Shown piece by piece: positions 8,373 through 16,406 of a stretch of 64,000 bases of DNA; position 1 is the first letter of the stretch; each line of letters opens with the position of its first letter. The stretch lies in NCBI RefSeq assembly GCF_002531825.1, contig NZ_NWSX01000001.1:62001-126000 (forward strand), read 5' to 3'. The stretch is from Rhizobium sp. J15. Its GTDB lineage: Bacteria; Pseudomonadota; Alphaproteobacteria; Rhizobiales; Rhizobiaceae. A program made the translations under genes and the position numbers. The notes below the pieces were generated by a model. That model had not been told where the DNA came from. It saw nothing but the letters and a program-made list of their open reading frames with translations, and made no database searches.

Positions 8373-9887
8373 TTATTCCTGGCGCGGGAACCGCTGGTTT
8401 TCCTCCAGCACGTTCAGATCCATGTGGTTGCGCATATAACGCTCCGACGCTTTCTGCAGCGGCTGATAATCCCATGGATAATAGGCGCCGTTGCGCAGCG
8501 CTGCGTAGACGACCCAGCGCCGCGCCTGGCTTTCGCGCACGGCCGCATCGAAATCGGCAAGGTTCCAGCGTCGGCTGGCCTGTTCGGTGAGCCGCGCCAA
8601 GGCTTCGGCATGCGAGGGATCGGTCGCCAGATTGTTGCGTTCTTCAGGATCGGCCTCGAGATCGAACAGCATCGGCGGGTCCTTCTCGCAGAGCGAGAGC
8701 TTGTACCGGCCGTCCCTGATGCAGACGAGCGGCGCTTCGGAGCCTTCGGCGGCATATTCCATCGGCACCGGGCTGCGGCTGCCGGTGCCCTTGGCGAGCG
8801 CTGCGAGATCCTCGCCCTCGGTCCACGGCTTCAGCGAGGCAATATCGATCCCGACGAGGCCGGCGAGCGTCGGCGTTACGTCGAGGGTGGAGACCGGCTG
8901 GTCGATGCGCTTCGGCTTCCAGCCCGGGGCCGCGATCATCAGCGGAACGCGGGACGATCCTTCGAAGAAGTTCATCTTGAACCAAAGGCCGCGATCGCCA
9001 AGCATGTCGCCATGGTCGGAAACGAAGAGGATGATGGTGTTCTCGGCCATGCGGCTGCGTTCCAGGACGTCGAGAATCTCGCCGATCTTCTCGTCGACAT
9101 AGGAGATATTGGCGAAATAGCCGCGCCTTGCCCGCCTGATCTGCTCGCTGCTGATGTCGAACGCATCGTGCTCACAGGCTTTCATCAAGCGCTGAGAATG
9201 AGGATCCTGCTGCTCGAAAGGAATCGGAGCTACGGCAGGGTCGAGGGCCGGGCAATCCTCATAGAGATCCCAGAACTTGCGGCGCGCGACGTAAGGATCG
9301 TGCGGATGGGTGAAGCTGACGGTCAGGCACCAGGGACGCCCATCATGGCCGCGCGCGAGGTCGAAGAGCTTGCGGGTGGCGTGGTAGGCGACCTCGTCGT
9401 CATATTCCATCTGGTTGGTGATCTCGGCAATGCCGGCGCCGGTGACCGAGCCGAGATTGTGGTACCACCAGTCGATGCGCTCGCCGGGCTTGGTATAGTC
9501 GGGTGTCCAGCCGAAATCGGCGGGGTAGATGTCGGTTGTCAGGCGCTCCTCGAAACCGTGAAGCTGGTCGGGCCCGACGAAGTGCATCTTGCCCGACAGC
9601 GCCGTCTGGTAACCGGCTGCGCGCAGATGATGCGCATAGGTCGGGATATCGGAGGCGAATTCCGCCGCATTGTCGTAGACGCGCGTTCGGCTCGGCAATT
9701 GCCCGGACATGAAGGAGGCCCGCGCCGGCGCGCAGAGCGGGCTTGCCGTATAGGTGTTAGCAAAACGCACGGAGCGCTCGGCCAGTGATTTCAGATGCGG
9801 CGCGTGAAGAAAATCGGCGGGACCATCGGGAAAGAAGGTTCCGTTCAACTGGTCCACCATCAGGATGAGGATGTTCGGGCGCGCCAT
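8373..9887 (-). CDS. betC: choline-sulfatase BetC
   Basis: The 504-residue protein agrees closely with rhizobial choline sulfatase, which hydrolyses choline-O-sulfate to choline and sulfate in the cytoplasm. Choline then feeds glycine betaine synthesis or carbon use. Visible marks are PNILILMVDQLNGTFFPDG at the N-terminus with the metal-binding Asp, the formylglycine site SPLCAPARASFMSG with Cys in the CxPxR motif, ALSGKMHFVGPDQLHG, VSFTHPHDPYVARR, VSDHGDMLGDRG, and the family C-terminal QPLQKASERYMRNHMDLN. No betI, betB or betA is adjacent, so choline must be oxidised by enzymes coded elsewhere. A degraded LysR gene lies divergently upstream. Confidence 0.95.
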   Translation of the reverse strand: MARPNILILMVDQLNGTFFPDGPADFLHAPHLKSLAERSVRFANTYTASPLCAPARASFMSGQLPSRTRVYDNAAEFASDIPTYAHHLRAAGYQTALSGKMHFVGPDQLHGFEERLTTDIYPADFGWTPDYTKPGERIDWWYHNLGSVTGAGIAEITNQMEYDDEVAYHATRKLFDLARGHDGRPWCLTVSFTHPHDPYVARRKFWDLYEDCPALDPAVAPIPFEQQDPHSQRLMKACEHDAFDISSEQIRRARRGYFANISYVDEKIGEILDVLERSRMAENTIILFVSDHGDMLGDRGLWFKMNFFEGSSRVPLMIAAPGWKPKRIDQPVSTLDVTPTLAGLVGIDIASLKPWTEGEDLAALAKGTGSRSPVPMEYAAEGSEAPLVCIRDGRYKLSLCEKDPPMLFDLEADPEERNNLATDPSHAEALARLTEQASRRWNLADFDAAVRESQARRWVVYAALRNGAYYPWDYQPLQKASERYMRNHMDLNVLEENQRFPRQE

Positions 9888-10002
9888 GTGAATACCTTTT
9901 GCTATTTGAGGATTTTATTGAAACGCCTATTATTGCGCCTGTAAAGACAGCTTTTTTCGATAGCTGCCCAAAGGTAATTTTATGTAACCCATTGATGGAT
10001 GA

Positions 10003-10230
10003 ATCCGGTTGTTCGTCGAGGTCGCGCGGCTCAGGAGCTTTTCGGCGGCTGCAACGCTTCTTGGGCTGACCCAGCCGGCCGTTAGCTACCAGATCTGCCG
10101 GCTGGAAGAGCAGTTCGGCATCAGCCTGCTGCCCCGCCGGCATCGTGACGTCGAATTGACCGCGGAAGGCGAGCGGATTCTGGAGGTCGCCGCCAAGGCG
10201 GTGGGCGACATCGATGCGCTCGCGGCCCAA
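10003..10230 (+). pseudogene. LysR-type regulator remnant beside betC
   Basis: The frame encodes only the LysR helix-turn-helix: RLFVEVARLRSFSAAATLL, then TQPAVSYQICRLEEQFG and VELTAEGERIL, about 75 residues. There is no in-frame ATG; a TGA precedes it at 10000, and the nearest ATG (9995) is in another frame, which suggests a small indel at the start. After residue 74 the homology stops and an unrelated tail runs to 10314, so the roughly 220-residue effector domain is missing. Divergent placement from betC is the usual position of the choline-sulfate LysR activator, and this is probably its remnant. Confidence 0.6.
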
Positions 10231-10358
10231 AAACCTGGCTATCGGATGAGGTCGAGAGAAATGTTTAGCAGGGGTTGCATTTCTCCTCGCCAGAAGCCTT
10301 GTCATCGGCGATGACGACCGACATTGTGGGCCGAATCCATAGTGGAGGTGACTGGAAC

Positions 10359-10559
10359 ATGCGAACGATCGGATATGTCATCGGACTGCTTATGGTCGTG
10401 CTCGGCCTGGTCTGGATCGGACAGGGAAGCGGTTATTTCCCCTATCCTGCGTCGAGTTTCATGATCGCCCAGCCGATCTGGATGCTTTGGGGAGCCATTT
10501 TGGCGGCGGCAGGCATTGTCGTGATGGCCGTGGTGTCGCGGCTGCGCCGAAGAGGATGA
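10359..10559 (+). CDS. small two-pass membrane protein (66 aa)
   Basis: ATG 10359 follows GGAGGTG at good spacing. The protein is MRTIGYVIGLLMVVLGLVWIG, a short loop GSGYFPYPASSFM, a second hydrophobic helix WMLWGAILAAAGIVVMAVV and an Arg-rich end (SRLRRRG). The topology is two membrane helices with the basic tail in the cytoplasm. Conserved small proteins of this type occur in rhizobia without known function. A frame opening upstream at 10275 crosses the LysR remnant tail and is not preferred. Confidence 0.65.
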   Translation: MRTIGYVIGLLMVVLGLVWIGQGSGYFPYPASSFMIAQPIWMLWGAILAAAGIVVMAVVSRLRRRG

Positions 10560-10620
10560 CCATTGCTGTCCCTTGGCAGCAATCCGGCGCTTGATGGTCT
10601 GTCGAACTGAGGAGAATGGC

Positions 10621-11415
10621 ATGAGCGCAGCTGAAATCGAAGGTTTTGCCGACCGCATCCGGAAGCATCAGGGCGGCATGATCTCCGCCTGGGTCGGCAT
10701 TCCCGATGCCATGCTCGTCAACCATTTGGCGCAGGAGGCGTTCGACGCCGTCGTCCTGGATATGCAGCACGGCATGTGGGACATGCCGTCGGCGGCGAAT
10801 GCCGTTGCTCAGGCGCGCCTTGCCGGCAAGCCGGCCATTGCGCGCATTCCGGTCGGCGATTTCGCCTCCGCCTCGCGGCTGCTCGATGCCGGCGCCTCCG
10901 GCATCATCGCGCCGATGATCAATTCGGCCGAGGACGCGCGAGCGCTGGTCAGGACGACGAAATACCCGCCGCTCGGCGAGCGCAGCTGGGGACCGTCATT
11001 GGCGCTGAACCACACCGGATTGTCGGCAGATGACTATCTCAAGAACGCGAACGAGCTCACCGTCGCCATTGCCATGGTCGAGACCCGCGCCGCTCTCGAT
11101 GCCATCGACGGCATTCTCGGCGTGACCGGCATCGACGGTATTTTCGTCGGCCCCGCCGACCTTTCGATCGCGCTGTCGAACGGCGATCAGGTGGCGCCGA
11201 ACGCAGCCGAGATCGACAGCGCCATGCAGCATGCCGTTGCGCGCTGCCGCGCCCACGGCAAATTCGCTTGTGCCTATGCCGGCGATGGCGAGCGGGCCGG
11301 CGAGCTGCTGAAGTTCGGTTTCGATCTGGTCATCGCCGGAGCCGAGACCATACAGCTGCGCTCCGGCGCCCGCCACGCCATCAATGCCGCCCGCAGGATC
11401 GCTTCGGGCAGCTGA
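10621..11415 (+). CDS. HpcH/HpaI family aldolase
   Basis: The 264-residue TIM-barrel class II aldolase starts at ATG 10621 behind GAGGAG. Diagnostic segments are MISAWVGIPDAM, DAVVLDMQHGMWD with the catalytic-base region, IARIPVGDFASASRLLDAGASGIIAPMI, AMVETRAALDAID with the metal-binding Glu, and IFVGPADLSIALS with the metal-binding Asp. The family cleaves 2-keto-3-deoxy or 4-hydroxy-2-oxo acids to pyruvate and an aldehyde. The exact substrate (keto-deoxy sugar acid or hydroxy-oxo-heptanedioate type) cannot be decided here. It ends 6 bp before a convergent gene and stands alone otherwise. Confidence 0.88.
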   Translation: MSAAEIEGFADRIRKHQGGMISAWVGIPDAMLVNHLAQEAFDAVVLDMQHGMWDMPSAANAVAQARLAGKPAIARIPVGDFASASRLLDAGASGIIAPMINSAEDARALVRTTKYPPLGERSWGPSLALNHTGLSADDYLKNANELTVAIAMVETRAALDAIDGILGVTGIDGIFVGPADLSIALSNGDQVAPNAAEIDSAMQHAVARCRAHGKFACAYAGDGERAGELLKFGFDLVIAGAETIQLRSGARHAINAARRIASGS

Positions 11416-11421
11416 TCTTCG

Positions 11422-12099
11422 TCAGCCGGTCGATTTGACGGCAAGCCAGATCACGTGGCGGGCGCCGCGTTTGCGGCCGGCGCGGGTATTGACGACATCG
11501 ACGGAAAAGCCGCTCTCTCCGAGACGTCGCGTGAAAGCGGGATCCTGGCCTGATGACCAGACGGCGAGCACGCCGCCTCGGCGTAGCGCATCGCGGGCGG
11601 CGCGAAGGCCAGCGAAATCATAGAGCCGATCGTTGGATTTGCGGGTCAGCCCATCCGGACCATTGTCGACATCGAGCAGGATGGCGTCATAGCCGCCCTT
11701 GCCGGCGCGGATCGCCTCGCCGACATCGCCTTCATGGATGCCGACGCGCGGATCGTCGAGGCAGCCCTTGAAAACCTCGGCCATCGGCCCGCGCGCCCAA
11801 GCGACGACGGCGGGCACCAGTTCAGCGACGGTGACGGACGCATCACCGGGAAGGACGGCAAGAGCCGCGCGCAGAGTAAAACCCATGCCGAGCCCGCCGA
11901 TCAGGACCCTCGGCTTTGGATGCGCCTTGATCCGCTCCCAGGAAAGTGTCGCGAGCGCCTCTTCCGAACCGCTGAGGCGGCTGTTCATCAGCTCGTTGGC
12001 GCCGAGCATGATCGAGAATTCGCCGCCGCGCTGCTTCAGCCGGAGTTCGCCGCCTTCGCCGGGAATGGTCGCGGAATCGAGCTGGATCCAGGGCAGCAT
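11422..12099 (-). CDS. spermidine synthase-like methyltransferase-fold protein
   Basis: The 225-residue protein has a Rossmann-like SAM-binding core: the glycine-rich loop VLIGGLGMGFTLRAAL near residue 65, VAELVPAVVAWA with the acidic residue ending the second strand, GDVGEAIRAG, and YDAILLDVDNGPDGL, as in the spermidine synthase family. It is shorter than a polyamine synthase (about 290 residues) and lacks its N-terminal tetramer domain, so true aminopropyl transfer is uncertain. It is a single gene, convergent with the HpaI aldolase. The usual annotation is spermidine synthase-like or SAM-dependent methyltransferase. Confidence 0.75.
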   Translation of the reverse strand: MLPWIQLDSATIPGEGGELRLKQRGGEFSIMLGANELMNSRLSGSEEALATLSWERIKAHPKPRVLIGGLGMGFTLRAALAVLPGDASVTVAELVPAVVAWARGPMAEVFKGCLDDPRVGIHEGDVGEAIRAGKGGYDAILLDVDNGPDGLTRKSNDRLYDFAGLRAARDALRRGGVLAVWSSGQDPAFTRRLGESGFSVDVVNTRAGRKRGARHVIWLAVKSTG

Positions 12100-12291
12100 G
12101 ATGGTTTCGCCTCACATGAAAAGCCGTCCCTAGCATAGGGCGATGAGCGGAGCCAGCAAGCCGGCCTCCGAGACCGTTTGAAAACGGGGCGGCGGTTTGA
12201 GGCGATGCAGATTCGGGCTTCTGATGTGGGCAGCAGCGAACTGGGCTTGGAGGGTTGTCGGTGTTGAGGTGCCTCGAACGTCCTTTGTGAG

Positions 12292-12308
12292 ACGAGGCGA
12301 GACCTCGT
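12292..12308. promoter_or_regulatory. 17-bp inverted repeat upstream of the VOC gene
   Basis: Perfect arms ACGAGG/CCTCGT enclose 5 bp, 31 bp before the VOC gene start. The rest of the 240-bp gap between the spermidine-synthase-like and VOC genes shows no gene. It could be an operator. Confidence 0.35.
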
Positions 12309-12339
12309 AGTTTGCAACGACATCTTGGAGATTGGAAAC

Positions 12340-12777
12340 ATGGCGCTCAAGCGGATGGACAATGTCGGCATCGTCGTCGAAGACCTTGGACGGGCGATTG
12401 ATTTCTTTGGTGAACTCGGCCTCGAGTTGGAAGGACGGGCGACGATCGAGGGAGAATGGGCCGGGCGTATCACCGGACTCGGCGATCAGCGGGTCGAGAT
12501 TGCCATGATGCGCACACCGGACGGACACAGCCGGCTCGAGCTCTCCCGCTTCCTCATGCCTGGTGTCGTTTCAGATCACCGGAACGCTCCGGTCAACGCG
12601 CTCGGCTATCTCCGCGTGATGTTCACCATCGATGACATCGATGAAACGCTTGAAAGGCTCAGCACGCGCGGCGCCGAGCTCGTCGGCGAAGTCGTCCAGT
12701 ATAAGGACGCGTATCGGCTCTGCTATATCCGTGGACCCGAAGGGCTTCTTCTCGGGCTTGCCCAGGAACTCGGCTGA
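12340..12777 (+). CDS. VOC (glyoxalase/bleomycin-resistance/dioxygenase) family protein
   Basis: The 145-residue protein has the paired beta-alpha-beta-beta-beta modules of the VOC superfamily: MDNVGIVVEDLGRAIDFFGELGLELEGR in the first half, VEIAMMRTPDGHSRLELSRF, then LGYLRVMFTIDDIDETLERLSTRGAELVGEVVQ and CYIRGPEGLLLGLAQEL with the C-terminal metal-ligand Glu region. ATG 12340 (MALKRMD) is preferred over an ATG 15 bp upstream. Enzyme activity (lyase, dioxygenase or resistance) cannot be told. It is convergent with the oligopeptide-type ABC operon. Confidence 0.82.
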   Translation: MALKRMDNVGIVVEDLGRAIDFFGELGLELEGRATIEGEWAGRITGLGDQRVEIAMMRTPDGHSRLELSRFLMPGVVSDHRNAPVNALGYLRVMFTIDDIDETLERLSTRGAELVGEVVQYKDAYRLCYIRGPEGLLLGLAQELG

Positions 12778-12795
12778 GCGCAGTCACACGGACTG

Positions 12796-13695
12796 TCAGA
12801 TCATCCGCATGAAATGCTCCGGCTCCACTTCGACGATATCGTCCTGCGGCGCGGCGGAACGGCGGCGGATGTCGTCCACCTCCTCAGGCCTTAGCCGGGC
12901 TTTCGGATCCTCGAAGCGGACATCCGGATCGGGCACGGCCGAAAGCAGCAGCCTTGTATAGGGATGCAGCGGATTGTCGATCACCTTGGCGACGCTGCCC
13001 CATTCGACGATCTGGCCGGCATACATCACGGCGATATCTTCCGCGACGTAACGGGCGGTGGCGATGTCATGGGTGATATAGAGCAGGCCGAGATTCATCT
13101 CCCGCTTCATCTCGTTCAACAGGTTCAGCACGCCGAGCCGTACCGAGACATCGAGCATCGAGGTCGGCTCGTCCGCCACGATCACTTCCGGCTTGACGGC
13201 AAGCGCGCGGGCGATGTTGACGCGCTGGCGCTGGCCGCCGGAGAGCTCATGCGGATATTTCGGTGCGACGAGATCGGGATCGAGCCTGACGCGCTGCAGC
13301 AGTTCTCGGACCGTCGCATCGATCTCGGTCCCCTTGATGTGGGGGCGATGCAGCTTCAGCGGCCGCCTGAGATGATGGGCGATGGTGTGGGCGGGGTTCA
13401 GCGAAGCGAAGGGATCCTGGAAGATCATCTGCACCGAGCGGCGGTAGCGGGCGATCTCGGCGGAATTCGCCGCTTCGACCGGCCGGCCCTTGTAGAGGAT
13501 GCGCCCGGATGTCGGCAGATATTCGCGCATCGCCATGCGGGCGCAGGTGGTCTTGCCGCTGCCGGATTCGCCGACCAGCGCCAGCGCCCGGCCGGCATGC
13601 AGCGAAAACGAGATGGCGCGGGCCGCATGCACGGCCGCGGACCCATGGCCGAACGTCTTCGTCACCATGTCGAGCGCGAGAATGGCGTCGCTCAT
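12796..13695 (-). CDS. ABC transporter ATP-binding protein, OppF/DppF type
   Basis: The 299-residue ATPase is the last gene of a seven-gene minus-strand operon. It has Walker A GESGSGKTTCA near residue 43, the Q-loop [15 protein letters not shown], the signature LSGGQRQRVNIARAL, Walker B VIVADEPTSMLDVS and the H-loop ITHD. The C-terminal HPYTRLLLSAVPDPD segment is typical of the oligopeptide/dipeptide-importer ATPase domain. Its start overlaps the stop of the OppD-like gene (ATGA), so the two are translationally coupled and probably form the importer's ATPase heterodimer. Confidence 0.92.
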   Translation of the reverse strand: MSDAILALDMVTKTFGHGSAAVHAARAISFSLHAGRALALVGESGSGKTTCARMAMREYLPTSGRILYKGRPVEAANSAEIARYRRSVQMIFQDPFASLNPAHTIAHHLRRPLKLHRPHIKGTEIDATVRELLQRVRLDPDLVAPKYPHELSGGQRQRVNIARALAVKPEVIVADEPTSMLDVSVRLGVLNLLNEMKREMNLGLLYITHDIATARYVAEDIAVMYAGQIVEWGSVAKVIDNPLHPYTRLLLSAVPDPDVRFEDPKARLRPEEVDDIRRRSAAPQDDIVEVEPEHFMRMI

Positions 13696-14495
13696 AGCAG
13701 CACTCCTCCGTGAAGCGAGGGGAAGGAGGCCCAGAGCTTTTTCGTGTAATCGTGCGCCGGTGCCCTGTAGATCGCTTCGGCGGCGTTCTGCTCCACCAGC
13801 CTGCCCGACAGCATGATGCCGATGCGGTCGCAGAATTGCACCATCAGCCCGAGATCATGGGTGATGAAGAGAACCGAGAAGCCGAAGCGGCGGCGCAGCT
13901 CGTTGATGCGCTGCAGGATCTCGCGCTGGACGACTACGTCGAGCGCGGTCGTCGGCTCGTCCATGACGACGAGTTTCGGATCGAGCGACATGCAGATGGC
14001 GATGACGATGCGCTGGCGCATGCCGCCGGAAAACTGGTGCGGATAGTCGCGCATGCGATCCGGCGCGATGTCGACGAGCTTCAGCATCTCGGCGGTGCGC
14101 TCGCGGGCTTGCACGCGGCTCATGTTCTTATGCGTGCGCAGCACGTCATAAAATTGCGTCTCGATGCGCAGCACCGGATTCAGCGAATTCATGGCGCTCT
14201 GGAAGACCATGGCGACCTCGCGCCAGCGGAAGGCGGCGAGCGCCTGCCGGTCGAGGCCGAGCACGTCGCGGCCGTCGAGCAGGATGCGGCTCTCCTTGCG
14301 GATCAGCGCCGGCGGCTTGTGCAGCCGGCTGATGGCGAAGGCGATGGTGCTCTTGCCGCAGCCGGATTCGCCGGCAAGGCCGAAAACCTCGCCCGGCGCC
14401 ACGTCGAAGCTGACATCGTCGACGGCGCGGAAATCCTTCTGCTCGCCGATGTAATCGATGGTGAGATTCCTCACCGAAAGCAGCGGCTGGGTCAC
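13692..14495 (-). CDS. ABC transporter ATP-binding protein, OppD/DppD type
   Basis: GTG 14495 is the start because it overlaps the upstream permease stop (GTGA) and gives the family N-terminus VTQPLLSVRNLTIDY. A longer frame to 14654 adds an Arg-rich segment with no homology. The 267-residue protein has Walker [13 protein letters not shown]-loop MVFQSAMNSLNPV, signature [15 protein letters not shown], Walker [15 protein letters not shown] and FITHDLGLM. It partners with the OppF-like subunit. Compared with full OppD (about 320 residues) the C-terminus is short and lacks much of the usual extension, ending at APAHDYTKKLWASFPS. Confidence 0.92.
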   Translation of the reverse strand: MTQPLLSVRNLTIDYIGEQKDFRAVDDVSFDVAPGEVFGLAGESGCGKSTIAFAISRLHKPPALIRKESRILLDGRDVLGLDRQALAAFRWREVAMVFQSAMNSLNPVLRIETQFYDVLRTHKNMSRVQARERTAEMLKLVDIAPDRMRDYPHQFSGGMRQRIVIAICMSLDPKLVVMDEPTTALDVVVQREILQRINELRRRFGFSVLFITHDLGLMVQFCDRIGIMLSGRLVEQNAAEAIYRAPAHDYTKKLWASFPSLHGGVLL

Positions 14496-15370
14496 AGGCG
14501 GCCCTCCCCGGAACGGACGAGCAGGGACCAGCGCTTCAGGTGATTGCCGGTGCGCAGCCGCGGATTGGCGATCTCGTCGACGGCGAAATTCAGGAGCGAC
14601 ATGCCGATGCCGAGGAGAGCGAGCGCGAAACAGGGTGTGAGGATATCCCACCATGCGCCGACCGAAAGGGCGGAAGCCTTCTGCGCGTTATAGAGCATCG
14701 TGCCCCAGGAAATCGCTTTCGGATCGCCGAGGCCGAGAAATTCCAGCGTCGCCTCGGTAATAATCGCGAAGATGACGCTGCCGATGAAATTGATGCCGAC
14801 GATGGAGATCACGTTGGGGAAGATCTCGAATGTCATGATGCGCCATTGCGGCTCACCCATCATCTCGGCCGATTTGACGAAATCCTTCTGTTTGACGGAG
14901 AGCGTCTCGGCGCGGGTGACGCGGGCTCCCCAGGCCCAGGAGGTGGCGCCGAGGATGAGCGCGATGACGAGCGGGCTCGCCTGACCGATGAAGGCGGCGA
15001 GCACCAGCAGCAGCGGCAGGTTGGGAACGACGAGCACCATATTGGTGAAGAAGCTGATGATCTCGTCCGTCTTGCCGCCGCGATAGCCGGAGATGATGCC
15101 GAGCGCAGTACCAACCAGCGTGATCAGCAGGCCGGCGCCGAAGCCGACGGCGAGTGAGGTACGGGCGCCGTAGAGCAGGCGGGCGAAGACATCCTGGCCG
15201 ATGCGGGTCGTGCCGAGCAGATGGTCGAGTGACGGCGGCTGGTGCGGCCTGCCGGTGCGGGCGGCGGGATCGTATTGCGTCAGCAGCGGGGCTGCGATCG
15301 CGACCACGATGATGAAGGCGATGATCAGCAGGCCGGCCAGCGCCTTGCGGTTTCGAAGCAGGCTCTTCAT
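14492..15370 (-). CDS. ABC transporter permease, DppC/OppC type
   Basis: The 292-residue inner-membrane permease has the N-terminal OppC-like segment (LAGLLIIAFIIVVAIAAPLL), the loop PPSLDHLLGTTRIGQDVFARLLYGARTSL, and about six membrane helices. The cytoplasmic EAA-like loop reads VTRAETLSVKQKDFVKSAEMMG. It starts 1 bp before the upstream DppB gene's stop region and overlaps the downstream ATPase by 4 bp, so it is translationally coupled. It forms the channel with the DppB-type permease. Confidence 0.92.
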   Translation of the reverse strand: MKSLLRNRKALAGLLIIAFIIVVAIAAPLLTQYDPAARTGRPHQPPSLDHLLGTTRIGQDVFARLLYGARTSLAVGFGAGLLITLVGTALGIISGYRGGKTDEIISFFTNMVLVVPNLPLLLVLAAFIGQASPLVIALILGATSWAWGARVTRAETLSVKQKDFVKSAEMMGEPQWRIMTFEIFPNVISIVGINFIGSVIFAIITEATLEFLGLGDPKAISWGTMLYNAQKASALSVGAWWDILTPCFALALLGIGMSLLNFAVDEIANPRLRTGNHLKRWSLLVRSGEGRL

Positions 15371-15371
15371 C

Positions 15372-16349
15372 TCATGCTCCCTTCAGCCTGGGATCGAGCA
15401 GGACATAACTGACGTCGACGATGAAATTGGCGATCAGCATGGTCGCGGTCATAATCAGGAGCTGGCCCTGGATGACGGGATAGTCGCGGGCGAGGATCGC
15501 CTGGTAGAGAATGTTGCCGAGGCCGGGATAGTTGTAGACGACCTCCGTCACCAGCGAGCCGCCGAGGATGGTGCCGATGGCGATGGCAAGGCTGGAGACG
15601 GTCGGCAGCAGGGCGTTGCGCGCCGCATACCAGAGCATCACATGCCGGTCGGAAAGGCCCTTGGCGCGGGCCATGACGATATAGTCCTCGCCGAGCAGGT
15701 TGATCATGTTGTTGCGCATGGTGACGGTGAAGCCGCCGATCAGCACGGTGCAGAGGGTCACCATCGGCAGGATGCCGTGATAGGCGACGCTGCCGATATA
15801 TTGCAGGCTGAAGGCCGGATCGAGCGACGGGTCGGCGGCATAGCCGTTCGGGAACCAGCCGAGCGTGAAACCGAAGATGAAGAGCACGATCAGCGAGGTA
15901 ACGACTGCTGGTACCGAGGTTGCGAAGATCGCGCCGACGGAGACGACGACATCGAACCTGCTGCCGCGGCGCCAGGCGGCGAGGATGCCGAGGAAAGTGC
16001 CGAGTGCGAAACTGACGATCGTCGCCGTTCCCATCAGGGCGACGGTCCAGACGAGGGCGTGGCCGAGCACGGAGGTGACCGGCAGCGGGAAATATTTGAT
16101 CGAGCGGCCGAGATCGCCGGTGAAGATGCTGCCGAGATAGGTGAGATATTGCTGCCAGAGCGGGCCGTCGACGAAGCCGAAGGTGAGCTTCAGCGCCTGT
16201 AGGCTTTCCGGCGGCAATTCGGCGCCGGCGCTCGAAAACATGATCTGCACGGGATCGCCCGGCATCAGGCGGGGCAGGAAGAAGTTGATCGTCGCTGCCG
16301 CGATGAAGGCTGCCATGTAGAAGACGAGGCGGCGAAGCAGGAAAGCCAT
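15372..16349 (-). CDS. ABC transporter permease, DppB/OppB type
   Basis: The 325-residue permease begins MAFLLRRLVFYMAAFIAAATINFFLPRLMPGDP, the usual OppB opening with a conserved proline-rich turn. It has six predicted helices and the EAA loop NMINLLGEDYIVMARAKGLSDRHVMLWYAARNALLP, followed by ILGGSLVTEVVYNYPGLG and RDYPVIQGQLLI. It lies 57 bp after the binding-protein gene and directly before the DppC gene. The periplasmic region after helix 1 is long, as in oligosaccharide-type members of this permease class. Confidence 0.92.
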   Translation of the reverse strand: MAFLLRRLVFYMAAFIAAATINFFLPRLMPGDPVQIMFSSAGAELPPESLQALKLTFGFVDGPLWQQYLTYLGSIFTGDLGRSIKYFPLPVTSVLGHALVWTVALMGTATIVSFALGTFLGILAAWRRGSRFDVVVSVGAIFATSVPAVVTSLIVLFIFGFTLGWFPNGYAADPSLDPAFSLQYIGSVAYHGILPMVTLCTVLIGGFTVTMRNNMINLLGEDYIVMARAKGLSDRHVMLWYAARNALLPTVSSLAIAIGTILGGSLVTEVVYNYPGLGNILYQAILARDYPVIQGQLLIMTATMLIANFIVDVSYVLLDPRLKGA

Positions 16350-16406
16350 GGGAACTCCGTCGTGACCGGAGCGGCGTTGAAAGCACCGCTCCCGAGATCA
16401 ATGCCT

